A stretch of 38,743 nt of DNA from an uncultured Burkholderiales bacterium (GCA_903880855.1 CAIRQX010000108.1:1-38743); one strand, 5' to 3'; positions 24,690 to 33,853 are shown, counted from the stretch's first letter. A program made the numbers and translations. The notes: generated from the letters alone by a model not told the origin.

Positions 24690-26756
24690 TTATTGACGGA
24701 TCAAGCTCTTGAGAACGCCAGCCACGCGGGTAGAGTCTTCAGACACGATCATACGAATCAGAGCAACTTTGTCATCATACGAGTTGGCGGTGTTGAGTAA
24801 ATCAGCAGAAATTGACTGCTTCTTAGGCTTCATGGCGGCCATACGGGCTTTCACTTCGTCTAAAGATTCACCTTCTTGAATTTCAATTTCTGCTGAAGCC
24901 TCACCGGCAGCTGGGTTCAGTGCGGCTAAGGCATCGGCTTCGGCTTTGGCGGCCGCTGCGATTCGTGCTTCTTCTGACAGGCGTGCGGCTTCTTGCGCAG
25001 CCAACATCGCCTGTTCGGCTAGTCTTGCAATCTCAGCTTCGTGAGCTTCACGGGCTTGTTGGGCTGAGAGTTTTGCTGCCGCAGCTTCTGCCGTTGCCAC
25101 TTCAATCGCCATCTTGGCTTCAGCATTAGCGGCCTCGGCAGCAACAGCTGCCAAATCGGCGGGGCGCACATCTGGTGTTGTGAGTCTTCGCACCATGGGT
25201 CGAACCACTAGTAACAAGATGAGTAAAAAGATAGTTCCCACTACGCCTGCATTGACCATCACTTGGTAGTTTTCATCACGGTACCAAGGAATGATCGATG
25301 GATCGAACTGTGGCTCGAACTTAGTTGCCACCACAGTCACAACGTCACCACGTGTTTCGTTAAATCCGACCGCGCCTTTGACCAATTGGTTCAAGCGGTC
25401 TAATTCTTCAGGCGTGTAAGCAATAGATGTCGGCGGCGCAGAGCCATCGGCAGGTTTTTCAATTTTGGTACCAGCGGGTATCGGCCGCTCATTGATCAAC
25501 ACACCCACACCGATTTTAGTGATCGTGCCCATCGCACCTTTGGTGTGACGCACTGAGCGGTCGAGTTCATAGTTCTTCGTACTACGTGCAGTCACTTGCA
25601 CGCCCTTCTCGCTGACGCCTTTTAAGGGGTCAGAGTTCGATTGGGTTGTGGCCTGTGGGTTGTTCTGTGCTGGTGGCGTATTGGCCAACGAGCCAGGTAA
25701 ACCAATCGCATCACGCAAGGTGTTGCGGTCTTCTACGAACAACTCAGAACGGGTCTTGGGGCCTTTGTCTTGTGAGTCAAAGTCTTCAGTAGTAATTTCG
25801 GTTTGGGTAAAGTCCAACGTCATGCTGACTTGTGCGCTGACATTCGATTCACCAACGATAGGTGCTAACAATTGGATCAGACGCGTACGATAGAGGTCTT
25901 CCATCTGCTGCTTTTGTGTCAACTGTGCTGACGTCAAGCCCAAAGGTTGCTCAACCAACATTTCGTTCATCAAGCTGCCAAAGTTGTCGACTACAGAGAC
26001 ATTCTCTGGCGCCAAATAAGGAACACTAGACGCTACCAATTGAATAATCGCTTGCACATTGGCGGCAGAAATCGTGCGGCCAGGCAAGCGGGTGATGATC
26101 ACAGAAGCCTTGGTAGGCGCTCGGTCGCGCACAAACACACTTTGTTTGGGTGCGGCCAAATGCACGCGGGCAGATTTGATACCGCCAATTTGCACAATGC
26201 TGCGTGAAAGCTCTTGTTCCATCGCATTGTTGTAGCGCACCTGCTCCATAAACTGGCTAGTGGTCATCGCGGGCATGTCTTTGAGGTTTTCCATGCCAGA
26301 GACTTCAGTGCGCGGCAAACCTTTAGAAGCCAACAACATGCGGGCTTCTTGGTAGCGGGAGGTAGGAACAGACAGCTGGCCGGTAGAAGGATCCACCTCT
26401 GGTTTGAAGTCTGCGGTTTTGAGGGTTTCGATCGCTATTTGCTTGTCTGCATCATTGAGCATCAACACCAAAGGACGGTATGGGGTTGGCTTCATCGAAG
26501 TGAAAAATACCGCGACTGACATCAGCAGCATAAAGATCACCATGAATGGCAATGCTTTGCGCACACTGGGTTGGCGCAACACGTCCATCACCAAAGCGCC
26601 AGGGCCTTCTTTGGAATTAATCCATGTAGGCAATTTTGAGCCCTCTGCTTTGAGAGCAGAGCCTGTGGCATTGCTCGCGCCAGCAGCGGCAGCGTTATCA
26701 GATGCCTGCCCCGAGGGCAAGGTCATCGCGTTCATATTGAGAGTGTCTGTAGCCAT
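24690..26756 (-). CDS. fliF: Flagellar MS-ring protein FliF
   Basis: 688 residues, longer than the ~550 of enteric FliF. It forms the membrane ring that seeds the basal body. Membrane segments lie at about 68-86 and 500-518; between them are the ring-building motifs (NAMEQELSRSI, VHLAAPKQSVFVRD, APENVSVVDNFG). The extra length is in the cytoplasmic part: about 90 residues of Ala/Glu-rich helix (530-620, with AKMAIEVATAEAAAAKL) stand between the second membrane segment and the FliG-binding tail at 622-688. That tail is shared with the separate protein at 21580-22194. It begins 20 bases after the fliE stop. Confidence 0.97.
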   Translation of the reverse strand: MATDTLNMNAMTLPSGQASDNAAAAGASNATGSALKAEGSKLPTWINSKEGPGALVMDVLRQPSVRKALPFMVIFMLLMSVAVFFTSMKPTPYRPLVLMLNDADKQIAIETLKTADFKPEVDPSTGQLSVPTSRYQEARMLLASKGLPRTEVSGMENLKDMPAMTTSQFMEQVRYNNAMEQELSRSIVQIGGIKSARVHLAAPKQSVFVRDRAPTKASVIITRLPGRTISAANVQAIIQLVASSVPYLAPENVSVVDNFGSLMNEMLVEQPLGLTSAQLTQKQQMEDLYRTRLIQLLAPIVGESNVSAQVSMTLDFTQTEITTEDFDSQDKGPKTRSELFVEDRNTLRDAIGLPGSLANTPPAQNNPQATTQSNSDPLKGVSEKGVQVTARSTKNYELDRSVRHTKGAMGTITKIGVGVLINERPIPAGTKIEKPADGSAPPTSIAYTPEELDRLNQLVKGAVGFNETRGDVVTVVATKFEPQFDPSIIPWYRDENYQVMVNAGVVGTIFLLILLLVVRPMVRRLTTPDVRPADLAAVAAEAANAEAKMAIEVATAEAAAAKLSAQQAREAHEAEIARLAEQAMLAAQEAARLSEEARIAAAAKAEADALAALNPAAGEASAEIEIQEGESLDEVKARMAAMKPKKQSISADLLNTANSYDDKVALIRMIVSEDSTRVAGVLKSLIRQ

Positions 26757-26776
26757 ATATGTCTTTCAGTCCAACA

Positions 26777-27118
26777 TCAAACCGGCATGTTCATGATTTC
26801 CTCGTACGCCTTCATCACTTTGTTGCGTACTTGGAGGGTGGCTTCAAAAGCCAGAGAAGCTTTTTGCATGCTCAACACCACTTCGGTGAGGGGCACTTCT
26901 TCGCCACGATCAAATGCATCGGACATCGCAGTCGATTTCTGCTGTGTGTCGTTAACACCATCCAATGCGTTTTTAACGGAATCAAAAAACGTGGGCTGAC
27001 CTACTTTGGTGGCGGTTGGTTCAGTGGTTGAGTCCGCACCACCAGTGGCTTGGGATTGGTAACTGCGCAAAACCTCCAGCATGGACTGGACGTTGGCACT
27101 AGAAATTCGATCGATCAT
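26777..27118 (-). CDS. fliE: Flagellar hook-basal body adapter FliE
   Basis: 113 residues, typical size. FliE joins the MS ring to the rod and is the first exported subunit. The C-terminal motif EVVLSMQKASLAFEATLQV followed by RNKVMKAYEEIMNMPV is diagnostic. GGAG seven bases before the ATG lies within the end of the activator gene, and the start overlaps its stop by four bases. Confidence 0.96.
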   Translation of the reverse strand: MIDRISSANVQSMLEVLRSYQSQATGGADSTTEPTATKVGQPTFFDSVKNALDGVNDTQQKSTAMSDAFDRGEEVPLTEVVLSMQKASLAFEATLQVRNKVMKAYEEIMNMPV

Positions 27119-28569
27119 GCGGCTACTCCTTCAGACATGCCACGGCTTCGCAGTTGTGCGAGCTTGTAGCGCAAAGTGCGAGGGCTGATGCCCAGTTTGG
27201 CAGCCGCTTCCATGCGGCTGTCGGTGCTTTGGATCGCAGCCATGATCACCTGCTGCTCGCTCACCATCACGGCGTGCTCTAAGTTCACAGGGGTTTCAGT
27301 GGTGCGAATTTCAATCGGTGCGCTAGACACAGGTTGTGCGTAAGTGGGCTGTGCATAACTAGGCTGTGTGTATGACACAGCGGGCATCATTTGCACTAAG
27401 TTTTCAATTTGGCTGGCGTAGCCTGCTTGGTCGTCTAAAGCGGCATCGTCAAACATCACATGTGCGGGAGTCACCACACGGCCACCACACAAAACGACAG
27501 CGCGTTGCACCACGTTTTCTAATTCACGGACATTGCCTGGCCACGAATAGCTGGTCAACATCACCTGGGCTTCTGGTGACACCGAGAAAGGCAAACCACC
27601 TTTGATATGGCGCGTCAGCGATTGAATAACCAAAGGCATGATGTCGCCTGGACGCTCTTTCAAGGGCTGGATGCGCAAGCGGAAGGTGCTGATACGGAAA
27701 TACAAGTCTTCGCGGAATTCACGTTGCTCGATAGCAAGCTTTAAATCTTTGTTGGTAGCTGCGATCACGCGCACATTCAAGTCGATCAAAGCCTCGCCGC
27801 CTAAACGGTTGAGCTTTTTCTCTTGCAAGACGCGCAACAACTTGGCTTGCAAATTGATGGGCATTTCGCCAATCTCGTCCAAGAAAATCGTGCCGCCTTC
27901 GGCTTGTTCAAATAGACCTTTGTGTTCTTTCAAAGCGCCAGTAAAAGCACCCTTCTCGTGACCAAACAACATGTCTTCGATCAAATGCTCTGGCATCGCT
28001 GCGCAATTCAAAGCGACGAACGGGCCTTTGGCGCGTGGAGATGATTCGTGTAAAACGCGGGCCAGCACTTCTTTACCAGCACCTGTTGGTCCAACTAATA
28101 AAGCGGTGACTTCAGTTTGCGCGACGCGTTGTGCCAAAGCCAGCAAGTGTTGGCTGGTCGGATCTACAAACACATAGCTTTTTGTGGTGAGTTCAGGGGA
28201 ATTCAAACCTTGTACGGCTTCTTGCCATACAGCGGGGGTCCATTCGTCGGCGGGCAATACATGCAAAGCGCCCAAACGCATCGCGTCGACAGCGACTTCC
28301 ATGCGTCGGCGGTCTACACGGCACAGCACAGGCACGGTATTACCGAGTTGGCCGATGAGGGTTTGGACCTCTTGCAGCAACTCGGCGCTATCTCCCAAGC
28401 GAATCACCAGCATGTGCGCGCGGCGTAATGCCAGCGCGAGCTCACCTAAGGTACGACCAGTTTCCAAGCTGATGCCGGCGGCATCTAGCTGGGCGCGGTC
28501 TGCGTCGACGATTGGACTAAATGGGTCCAACCAAACAGCATGAATAACGTTGACAGAAGAAGCAATCAC
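27115..28569 (-). CDS. Sigma-54-dependent flagellar regulator (FlrC/FlbD-like), degenerate receiver domain
   Basis: 484 residues from GTG 28569. The AAA+ domain has Walker A GPTGAGKE (160-167), the sigma-54 contact loop GAFTGA (207-212), Walker B TIFLDE (227-232) and arginine-finger region REDLYFR (286-292). A Fis-type helix-turn-helix ends the protein (about 440-480, MEAAAKLGISPRTLRYKL). The N-terminal ~120 residues look like a receiver fold, but the phosphorylated aspartate and acidic pocket are not evident. A Tyr-Gln-Pro repeat linker (about 395-410) joins the last two domains. It is co-transcribed with fliE and has a consensus sigma-54 promoter, so it is probably self-activating or second-tier. 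Targets are likely the other sigma-54 sites here. Confidence 0.9.
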   Translation of the reverse strand: MIASSVNVIHAVWLDPFSPIVDADRAQLDAAGISLETGRTLGELALALRRAHMLVIRLGDSAELLQEVQTLIGQLGNTVPVLCRVDRRRMEVAVDAMRLGALHVLPADEWTPAVWQEAVQGLNSPELTTKSYVFVDPTSQHLLALAQRVAQTEVTALLVGPTGAGKEVLARVLHESSPRAKGPFVALNCAAMPEHLIEDMLFGHEKGAFTGALKEHKGLFEQAEGGTIFLDEIGEMPINLQAKLLRVLQEKKLNRLGGEALIDLNVRVIAATNKDLKLAIEQREFREDLYFRISTFRLRIQPLKERPGDIMPLVIQSLTRHIKGGLPFSVSPEAQVMLTSYSWPGNVRELENVVQRAVVLCGGRVVTPAHVMFDDAALDDQAGYASQIENLVQMMPAVSYTQPSYAQPTYAQPVSSAPIEIRTTETPVNLEHAVMVSEQQVIMAAIQSTDSRMEAAAKLGISPRTLRYKLAQLRSRGMSEGVAA

Positions 28570-28604
28570 TTTTGAACAGCCTAGAAATAAAGGTAAGACT
28601 GTTA

Positions 28605-28620
28605 TGCAAAGTGCGTGCCA
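28605..28620 (-). promoter_or_regulatory. Consensus sigma-54 promoter for the activator-fliE operon
   Basis: On the minus strand: TGGCACGCACTTTGCA, a perfect match to TGGCACG-N4-TTGCA. It lies 35 bases before the GTG start. The -24 box is also half of a short palindrome, CGTGCTGGCACG. Confidence 0.82.
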
Positions 28621-28634
28621 GCACGAAGTGAAAC

Positions 28635-28967
28635 CTAAATGATTAAGTTAACCTGTGAAAATGATTTACTAGGGTCAGTATTTCGACGATTCGTCGTCTT
28701 GCCGACAGCCAATGTAGGCTTGGTTTTTGGCATATTTACGGCCATTGGCGCGGGTTTGGCAGTGAAGCCGCTACAAAAGCGTCCATCATTGCGCAAAACT
28801 TCTATGGAAGGAATGTTGCGCGAACGAAAACCCATCAACTTGCAGCTGTAGGGGGTTCGAATGTCCCATGTGATCGCCATATGGCGACAGTCCCAGCATT
28901 TCGGGCCCTTTGTCGGACCCGCTGCTAAGTCTGCTGCTTGAGGCGTTTGGCCTTGGGCGGCTTTCAT
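28635..28967 (-). CDS. Small four-cysteine protein of unknown function
   Basis: 110 residues. A compact core holds four cysteines, CWDC at 24-27, Cys42 in YSCKLMGFRSR and Cys65 in GRFCSGF, so a small zinc-binding or Fe-S fold is likely. I recall similar short proteins in many bacteria with the pattern CxxC, C-x-x-MGFKS, then C-x-F, but cannot name a function. The last ~40 residues are basic and polar. It is 28 bases downstream of the flagellin and may be transcribed with it. The gene runs right up to the activator's sigma-54 promoter. Confidence 0.65.
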   Translation of the reverse strand: MKAAQGQTPQAADLAAGPTKGPKCWDCRHMAITWDIRTPYSCKLMGFRSRNIPSIEVLRNDGRFCSGFTAKPAPMAVNMPKTKPTLAVGKTTNRRNTDPSKSFSQVNLII

Positions 28968-28995
28968 GGTTTAGCCGTTATGTGCTTATAGTTGT

Positions 28996-31900
28996 TTAGT
29001 TACCCAACAACTTCAAGACTGACTGTTGGCTGGTGTTCGCTTGCGCCAACACCGCTGTTGCTGCTTGCTGCATGATTTGGGTTTTGGCCAATTCAGTTGA
29101 AGAAGAAGCGTAGTCTGCGTCTTCGATCTGGCTGCGTGAAGAAGACATATTCATAGACACGTTGGTCAAGTTGTTGATCACATGGTCTAAACGGTTCATC
29201 ACAGCACCCATGGTGGCACGGGTTGCGTTGACTTTGTCCATCGCCTCATCCAGCAAGTTCAAAACTGCTGTTGCACCATCACGTGTGTTAATTCGCACAC
29301 CACGGTCTTCCACAGACTTATCGACGTCACCAGTTATTTCACCAGTTATAGGGCCGCCCTTACCGAAGTCAGCCAAGTCGATTGTCACCATTTGTCTAGC
29401 AGACGAACCTACTTGGAATGCTAAACGACCAACACGAGGTGGATCCATATCCGAACTAGAACGACCACCGAAGGTGCCAACTGAAAAACCCAAGTCGGAG
29501 AAATTGCTGGCTAAGCTGAATCCATCATCACCAACATTGATGCTGATAGGCTTACCAGAAACGCCTGTCAAATTTGGAGCCTTGTCATCTGTTGATGGCA
29601 AACCTGGCAAATGTGCTGGATCGGCGATCATTCGGACCGTTCCATAAACTGTCCGTGCTTCGCTAGATGATTCACTAGCTCCGACAACTCCCGTTATTTG
29701 GTTACTACCAAAACTGTTTTCTTGCACAGTTCCCATAGATACGGTCTGCTGGTAGTCGGAAGCCGAGGCTCCAAACATATCAAAAGGGGATCCAGGGATT
29801 TTTGATTGCACAAGAACTACCGTTGGATCATTAGGATCTAAATAAGCAATCAAATTGCTCATATGCGTTCTTTCTGAAGGTAAGGTAGTTGGGTCACCAT
29901 CTAGAAGAATACTGTCAGAAATCGCAGTATTGATTGCCGTTAAAAGAGCAGTTGCCATTTGGCCAGCATCTGAAACGTTTAGTGTGGGGTCGGTTGTTAT
30001 CGTTGTTCCATTAATTTGAACAGAAACTGTGTCACCTAAAGTAAAGCTTGCAGCAGTAGATCCTATTTTCACCATAGAGATTTGACTAACGGCATTGCCC
30101 TCATCTAAGCCAAAGCTACCAGGCGATAAACCTTCAATACTTGCGTCATACCAGACAGACACATTTCTACCGTCTTGCGCCTCGAGAGTCAGCCCCTTGC
30201 CATTATCTATAGCAGCAATGCCATGCGTTCCGCTGTAAGTATTTATTGCTTTGACTAGGTTTAGTCTACGATCAGCAGGAGTGTCATCCTTCTTGAACTC
30301 GACCTTAATTTGAGTACCGTTGATGTAAAGCGATTGGATACCAATTGGTTCGTTAACTGGCTTAATTGTATTTGGCGCCTCATCCCAAGTCGCCAACTTA
30401 GTGGTGCCGGTGGTAGTTGAATTACCTTTTAAGACGACAGGGTTTGCAATCGCTCGAACACCCGTCTCAGGGGTATGAGTGTTAATCGCATTAGCCATTG
30501 CAATTGCGCTTGCTGAAGAATTACTACTACTAGCAATCTGGTTGGAATAAATATCATCCGCCGAATTTGTAGCGCGAATTTTTATACCATTAATTTCAAG
30601 ATCATCTGCTCCTAGAGACTTGAATGCAGATATCTTATTTTCAACAACGGTTTTCACAGACGAAAACTCGGCTGTCGAACCAGTAGCAGGCAACATTGCA
30701 GTAGCTGCAGTAAATGAACGACCTGGGGTTTTAGCGCGTATTATGAATTCACCAACGGTGTTTCCAGCTAAGACTTCAACGTTTTGGTCGTTATCGTTCT
30801 CAAACTGAGTAACCATTGCGTCACGCAATCCTTGAGCGCTTTTTTGAGTATCTGTTGCACCAACTGGAACTTCAACTCTATGCTCTGTTCCATTAACTAT
30901 AAGAGTAAATACATCTCCCACTGTTGCTGGGCCAATGAATGAAGCACTATTAATTTGCTTCACAGAAGGATCCACCAGAGGGCGCTCTTTAGTGTTAACA
31001 ACAGCTTGGTTTTTGCTGTAATTACCTTCAAGCAAACCAACCCTAGAAATATCACCAACAGCGGAGCTTGTTAAAACTACAGCATTTGGAATTTTTGATT
31101 CCAATGAGATTGTTGAGCTCTGTACGCCCTCTCGCATACCAATACGATTTCCAAAATCGCTAGCGATAGATGTTGTTTCGAAAGTCACCTCAATATTACG
31201 GCCATCAGCTGCTTTTAGAGTAACTCCAAGTTGATCTGAACCAGTATCTTCAGCGATGACGCCTGTTTTGTCACTGATTAAATTGATAGCACGTACTACA
31301 TTGGCGCGAGTGTCGCGCGGGTTATTCATCAAAGTATCAATCTTTGCAGATGCATATCCATTGATAAAGACAACGCCAGATACCACTGAATTTCCACTCA
31401 TGGATTTTCCAGTAAATATGTTTTCATTCACCTTGGCGAATACGCCAGTTCCAGTTGACGAAGAACTAAAACGTCGAGTTGTATCGGTAATGCTGGTCAA
31501 ATTGGTATCACGCTGCTGAACATCGATGGAGCTAACCTCACCATCAGTGACTGGGAAGTCAACGTTAACGATTGTGCTTCCGGGCGCATAAGTAACTTTT
31601 CGTCCTGAGCCCTCACCAAACTGGGCACTTTGTCTCATACTCGCTGCAATCTTAGCTGTAGCCAATGCAGGCGTATTTTCCATAGCCGTCAATTCAACAC
31701 TAACCCCGCCCACAGTAATCACTCCAGGGATTGGGTTGCCAGAAAATGTGACAGACTGGGACTCGCCTACTGGCCCACTTCCCACAGAAGCTTTACGGTT
31801 GATCGCTGCTGCCTTAGCAATTGCTGATCCATTTGCGTTATTGATAGGTGAATAAGGATCGTCAGTTGCAAAAGAGCCACCGATTTCGACACCGTTGATC

Positions 31901-33174
31901 AATAAATCTCCAGCTCGCATAGCAGGTATGCTGCCTGAAACATCGACCGAGATTTTGAATTTTCGTTGTTCCAAATCAACTGGCCCAGAAGGCACCGCCG
32001 CGTCAAATGGAAGACCAGACGAATCTTTTAGTGTGTATGTAAGGTTGTCAGAAATTATTGTGCTGTTTATACCATCTCTGACTAAAAATTTAACTTTACC
32101 CGTAGATACTTCATAAGTACCAGTTAAATTTACGCTCTTATTATCAGGAGTTGTAAATACTGCTTTTATGTCTAGCGAGCCATCGTTATTTGTATCAGTA
32201 TGTTCAATTACCAAGTTACCACTTCGCAAGAAGCGGCCATTGGCATCAAACATTTCTTGTGTTTGAATGACAGCGTTACGCGTCACTTCTAAATTATCTA
32301 CTTTGAAGAAACCACTGTTGGATGCATCAACCCATTGAACGCTTGGCACATCACCATCTTTTGCAGCATATGTCAAAATTATGTCGGTACCATCTATCTC
32401 AACTTTTCTGCCAGATCCTGAACCAAATCGATCCGTTGATTCCAATTGCTGCTTAATTTGTGTCAGAAATTTTGCAGGGTCTGTAACATCGTCTGTGTTA
32501 TCCGTTGGTGTTGCATTGTCATCTTTTATGGTGTCCCACTGCAATTTAATGGTCTCGTCCGCAAATTTAAATGTGCGAATACCAGTAAATCCTTGAACAG
32601 CATCAACACCAGTAAAGTCAAAGGAAATAGTCTGTTGTTCACCAGCGCCGCCGCCCTCAATTACTCGCGTGGTTGTGGGGTTTAACAAAACATCGCCGAA
32701 TTGATTATTCGAAGTGGCTTTGTAAACAGGCATTTCACCCACTTGTTCACCGGCCTTACCATTTAATACTGGAAAGCCATTCCATTCTGTGTTGTCAGCA
32801 ATTTGAACTATCTGCTGCTTAAGTTGCTGGAATTCCAAATCCAAATAACTTCTTTGTGCATTGTCATTTGTATCGTTGACAGCTTGAATAGCCAACTCAC
32901 GCATACGCTGCATCATGTCAGTAATTTCGTTGGTCGCACCCTCAGCGGTTTGAATCAAAGAGATGGCATCGCCCGCATTTCGCACGGCTTGATTCAAGCT
33001 GCGGATCTGGTGGGTCATGCGTGTAGCGATTGCCATACCGGCTGCATCATCTCTTGCCGAGTTGATGCGTTTGCCCGTAGACAACTGCTGCATTGCAATC
33101 GCTTGTGCACGGCCAGATGTGTTTAAAGCCATCTGTGAAAACAATGCCTTGACGTTAGTATTAATAACTGCCAT
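28996..33174 (-). CDS. fliC: Giant flagellin (1392 residues)
   Basis: The filament subunit, secreted through the flagellar exporter. Residues 1-138 are a complete D0/D1 N-terminus (AVINTNVKALFSQMALN, MQRMRELAIQAVNDTNDNAQ) and 1300-1392 a complete C-terminus (NRLDHVINNLTNV, IEDADYASSSTELAKTQI, VLKLLGN). The ~1160 residues between are surface domains built from related Flagellin_IN-like modules, several in pairs: 179-285 with 471-556, 423-459 with 858-898, 604-665 with 951-1009, and 752-825 with 1046-1136. No cysteine is present, as usual for flagellins. Most flagellins are 270-600 residues. AGGAG lies seven bases before the ATG. The middle is AT-richer than the ends. Giant flagellins giving thick filaments are known in other bacteria; thickness here is inference. 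Confidence 0.96.
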   Translation of the reverse strand: MAVINTNVKALFSQMALNTSGRAQAIAMQQLSTGKRINSARDDAAGMAIATRMTHQIRSLNQAVRNAGDAISLIQTAEGATNEITDMMQRMRELAIQAVNDTNDNAQRSYLDLEFQQLKQQIVQIADNTEWNGFPVLNGKAGEQVGEMPVYKATSNNQFGDVLLNPTTTRVIEGGGAGEQQTISFDFTGVDAVQGFTGIRTFKFADETIKLQWDTIKDDNATPTDNTDDVTDPAKFLTQIKQQLESTDRFGSGSGRKVEIDGTDIILTYAAKDGDVPSVQWVDASNSGFFKVDNLEVTRNAVIQTQEMFDANGRFLRSGNLVIEHTDTNNDGSLDIKAVFTTPDNKSVNLTGTYEVSTGKVKFLVRDGINSTIISDNLTYTLKDSSGLPFDAAVPSGPVDLEQRKFKISVDVSGSIPAMRAGDLLINGVEIGGSFATDDPYSPINNANGSAIAKAAAINRKASVGSGPVGESQSVTFSGNPIPGVITVGGVSVELTAMENTPALATAKIAASMRQSAQFGEGSGRKVTYAPGSTIVNVDFPVTDGEVSSIDVQQRDTNLTSITDTTRRFSSSSTGTGVFAKVNENIFTGKSMSGNSVVSGVVFINGYASAKIDTLMNNPRDTRANVVRAINLISDKTGVIAEDTGSDQLGVTLKAADGRNIEVTFETTSIASDFGNRIGMREGVQSSTISLESKIPNAVVLTSSAVGDISRVGLLEGNYSKNQAVVNTKERPLVDPSVKQINSASFIGPATVGDVFTLIVNGTEHRVEVPVGATDTQKSAQGLRDAMVTQFENDNDQNVEVLAGNTVGEFIIRAKTPGRSFTAATAMLPATGSTAEFSSVKTVVENKISAFKSLGADDLEINGIKIRATNSADDIYSNQIASSSNSSASAIAMANAINTHTPETGVRAIANPVVLKGNSTTTGTTKLATWDEAPNTIKPVNEPIGIQSLYINGTQIKVEFKKDDTPADRRLNLVKAINTYSGTHGIAAIDNGKGLTLEAQDGRNVSVWYDASIEGLSPGSFGLDEGNAVSQISMVKIGSTAASFTLGDTVSVQINGTTITTDPTLNVSDAGQMATALLTAINTAISDSILLDGDPTTLPSERTHMSNLIAYLDPNDPTVVLVQSKIPGSPFDMFGASASDYQQTVSMGTVQENSFGSNQITGVVGASESSSEARTVYGTVRMIADPAHLPGLPSTDDKAPNLTGVSGKPISINVGDDGFSLASNFSDLGFSVGTFGGRSSSDMDPPRVGRLAFQVGSSARQMVTIDLADFGKGGPITGEITGDVDKSVEDRGVRINTRDGATAVLNLLDEAMDKVNATRATMGAVMNRLDHVINNLTNVSMNMSSSRSQIEDADYASSSTELAKTQIMQQAATAVLAQANTSQQSVLKLLGN

Positions 33175-33217
33175 TTTTTTCTCCTGATCTATGATCGAAT
33201 AAACTTACCACTGAATA

Positions 33218-33233
33218 AGCACAATGCATGCCA
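33218..33233 (-). promoter_or_regulatory. Sigma-54-like promoter of the flagellin gene
   Basis: On the minus strand: TGGCATGCATTGTGCT. GG and GC are ten bases apart; TGGCA-TG fits and TTGC reads GTGC. It would give a leader of about 33 bases. No sigma-28 promoter was seen in the same region. Confidence 0.6.
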
Positions 33234-33337
33234 ACTATTTTTTGCTTTTCTGAATTTGTAAAAGCCTGTTTTTCTGACAATTTTTCGACATTTCTTTGAA
33301 ATAAAAAGTACTCAGTGGCAAGGTTTTGTCGCTTTTT

Positions 33338-33353
33338 CGGCAAGCGTTTGCCG
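33338..33353 (-). terminator. Hairpin between the TPR-like gene and flagellin
   Basis: Minus-strand CGGCAA-ACGC-TTGCCG is a perfect six-base inverted repeat followed by an A-rich, not T-rich, stretch. It may attenuate or protect the TPR-like transcript; termination is uncertain. Confidence 0.35.
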
Positions 33354-33382
33354 CTTTGCCGGTTTGGGCGACTTGTTGCCAC

Positions 33383-33853
33383 TTAGTGCGTCATTCCTGA
33401 AGATGTGGGCATCATGGACTGGCTGAAATCGTCCAAAGACAGCATCTCAGCTTGCAATTCCAATTGCTCGGGATAGAGGCTCAAACCTTGGCGAGCCACA
33501 ACTAAGGCGCGCTCTGGGTCGAGGTTGCAGCGCAGAGCGCGAACCAACATCACCAGGGTGAACGAGGGGGTTTTCTCGCCTTGGATTTCGACGAGTTCTT
33601 CAATTAATTCCACAGCCAATTGCCAGTCTTGGTTGGTCATTGCCAACAAGCCGCCAATAGCTAACATATCTTCGCTATGGGGATAGATGCTCAAACCAGC
33701 GTCGCCCAAGGCGGCTGCCAGTTCCATCTGCTCTGTTGCCACCAAAGATTGGATAGTTTCGCGAATCTCCGCAGGGCTAAAACGCTTGATTGTTTGGGCG
33801 TTTAGTAACCCACCATTGGTGGCCTGGTTCATCAATTCTTGAATAAGTGTCAT
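33383..33853 (-). CDS. TPR-like helical protein upstream of flagellin
   Basis: 156 residues with no signal peptide. From about 35 to 140 paired helices with TPR-like spacing appear (ELAAALGDAGLSIYPHSEDML, WQLAVELIEELVEI, ERALVVARQGLSLYPEQLEL). The same fold is common in type III secretion chaperones (LcrH/SycD type), so it may be a chaperone or assembly factor for the giant flagellin; this is inference. GGAG seven bases before the ATG supports the start, and a sigma-54 promoter lies about 70 bases upstream. The stop is 208 bases before the flagellin start. Confidence 0.68.
   Translation of the reverse strand: MTLIQELMNQATNGGLLNAQTIKRFSPAEIRETIQSLVATEQMELAAALGDAGLSIYPHSEDMLAIGGLLAMTNQDWQLAVELIEELVEIQGEKTPSFTLVMLVRALRCNLDPERALVVARQGLSLYPEQLELQAEMLSLDDFSQSMMPTSSGMTH

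Noticed and set aside
28639-28851. 70-residue plus-strand ORF with a hydrophobic stretch
   Set aside because: It is antisense to the four-cysteine protein, whose cysteine motifs look real; no ribosome site.
33161-33382. 73-residue minus-strand ORF between the TPR-like gene and flagellin
   Set aside because: It begins at a GTG directly after a stop with no ribosome site, runs through the flagellin sigma-54 promoter and leader, overlaps the flagellin start and has no recognisable pattern.
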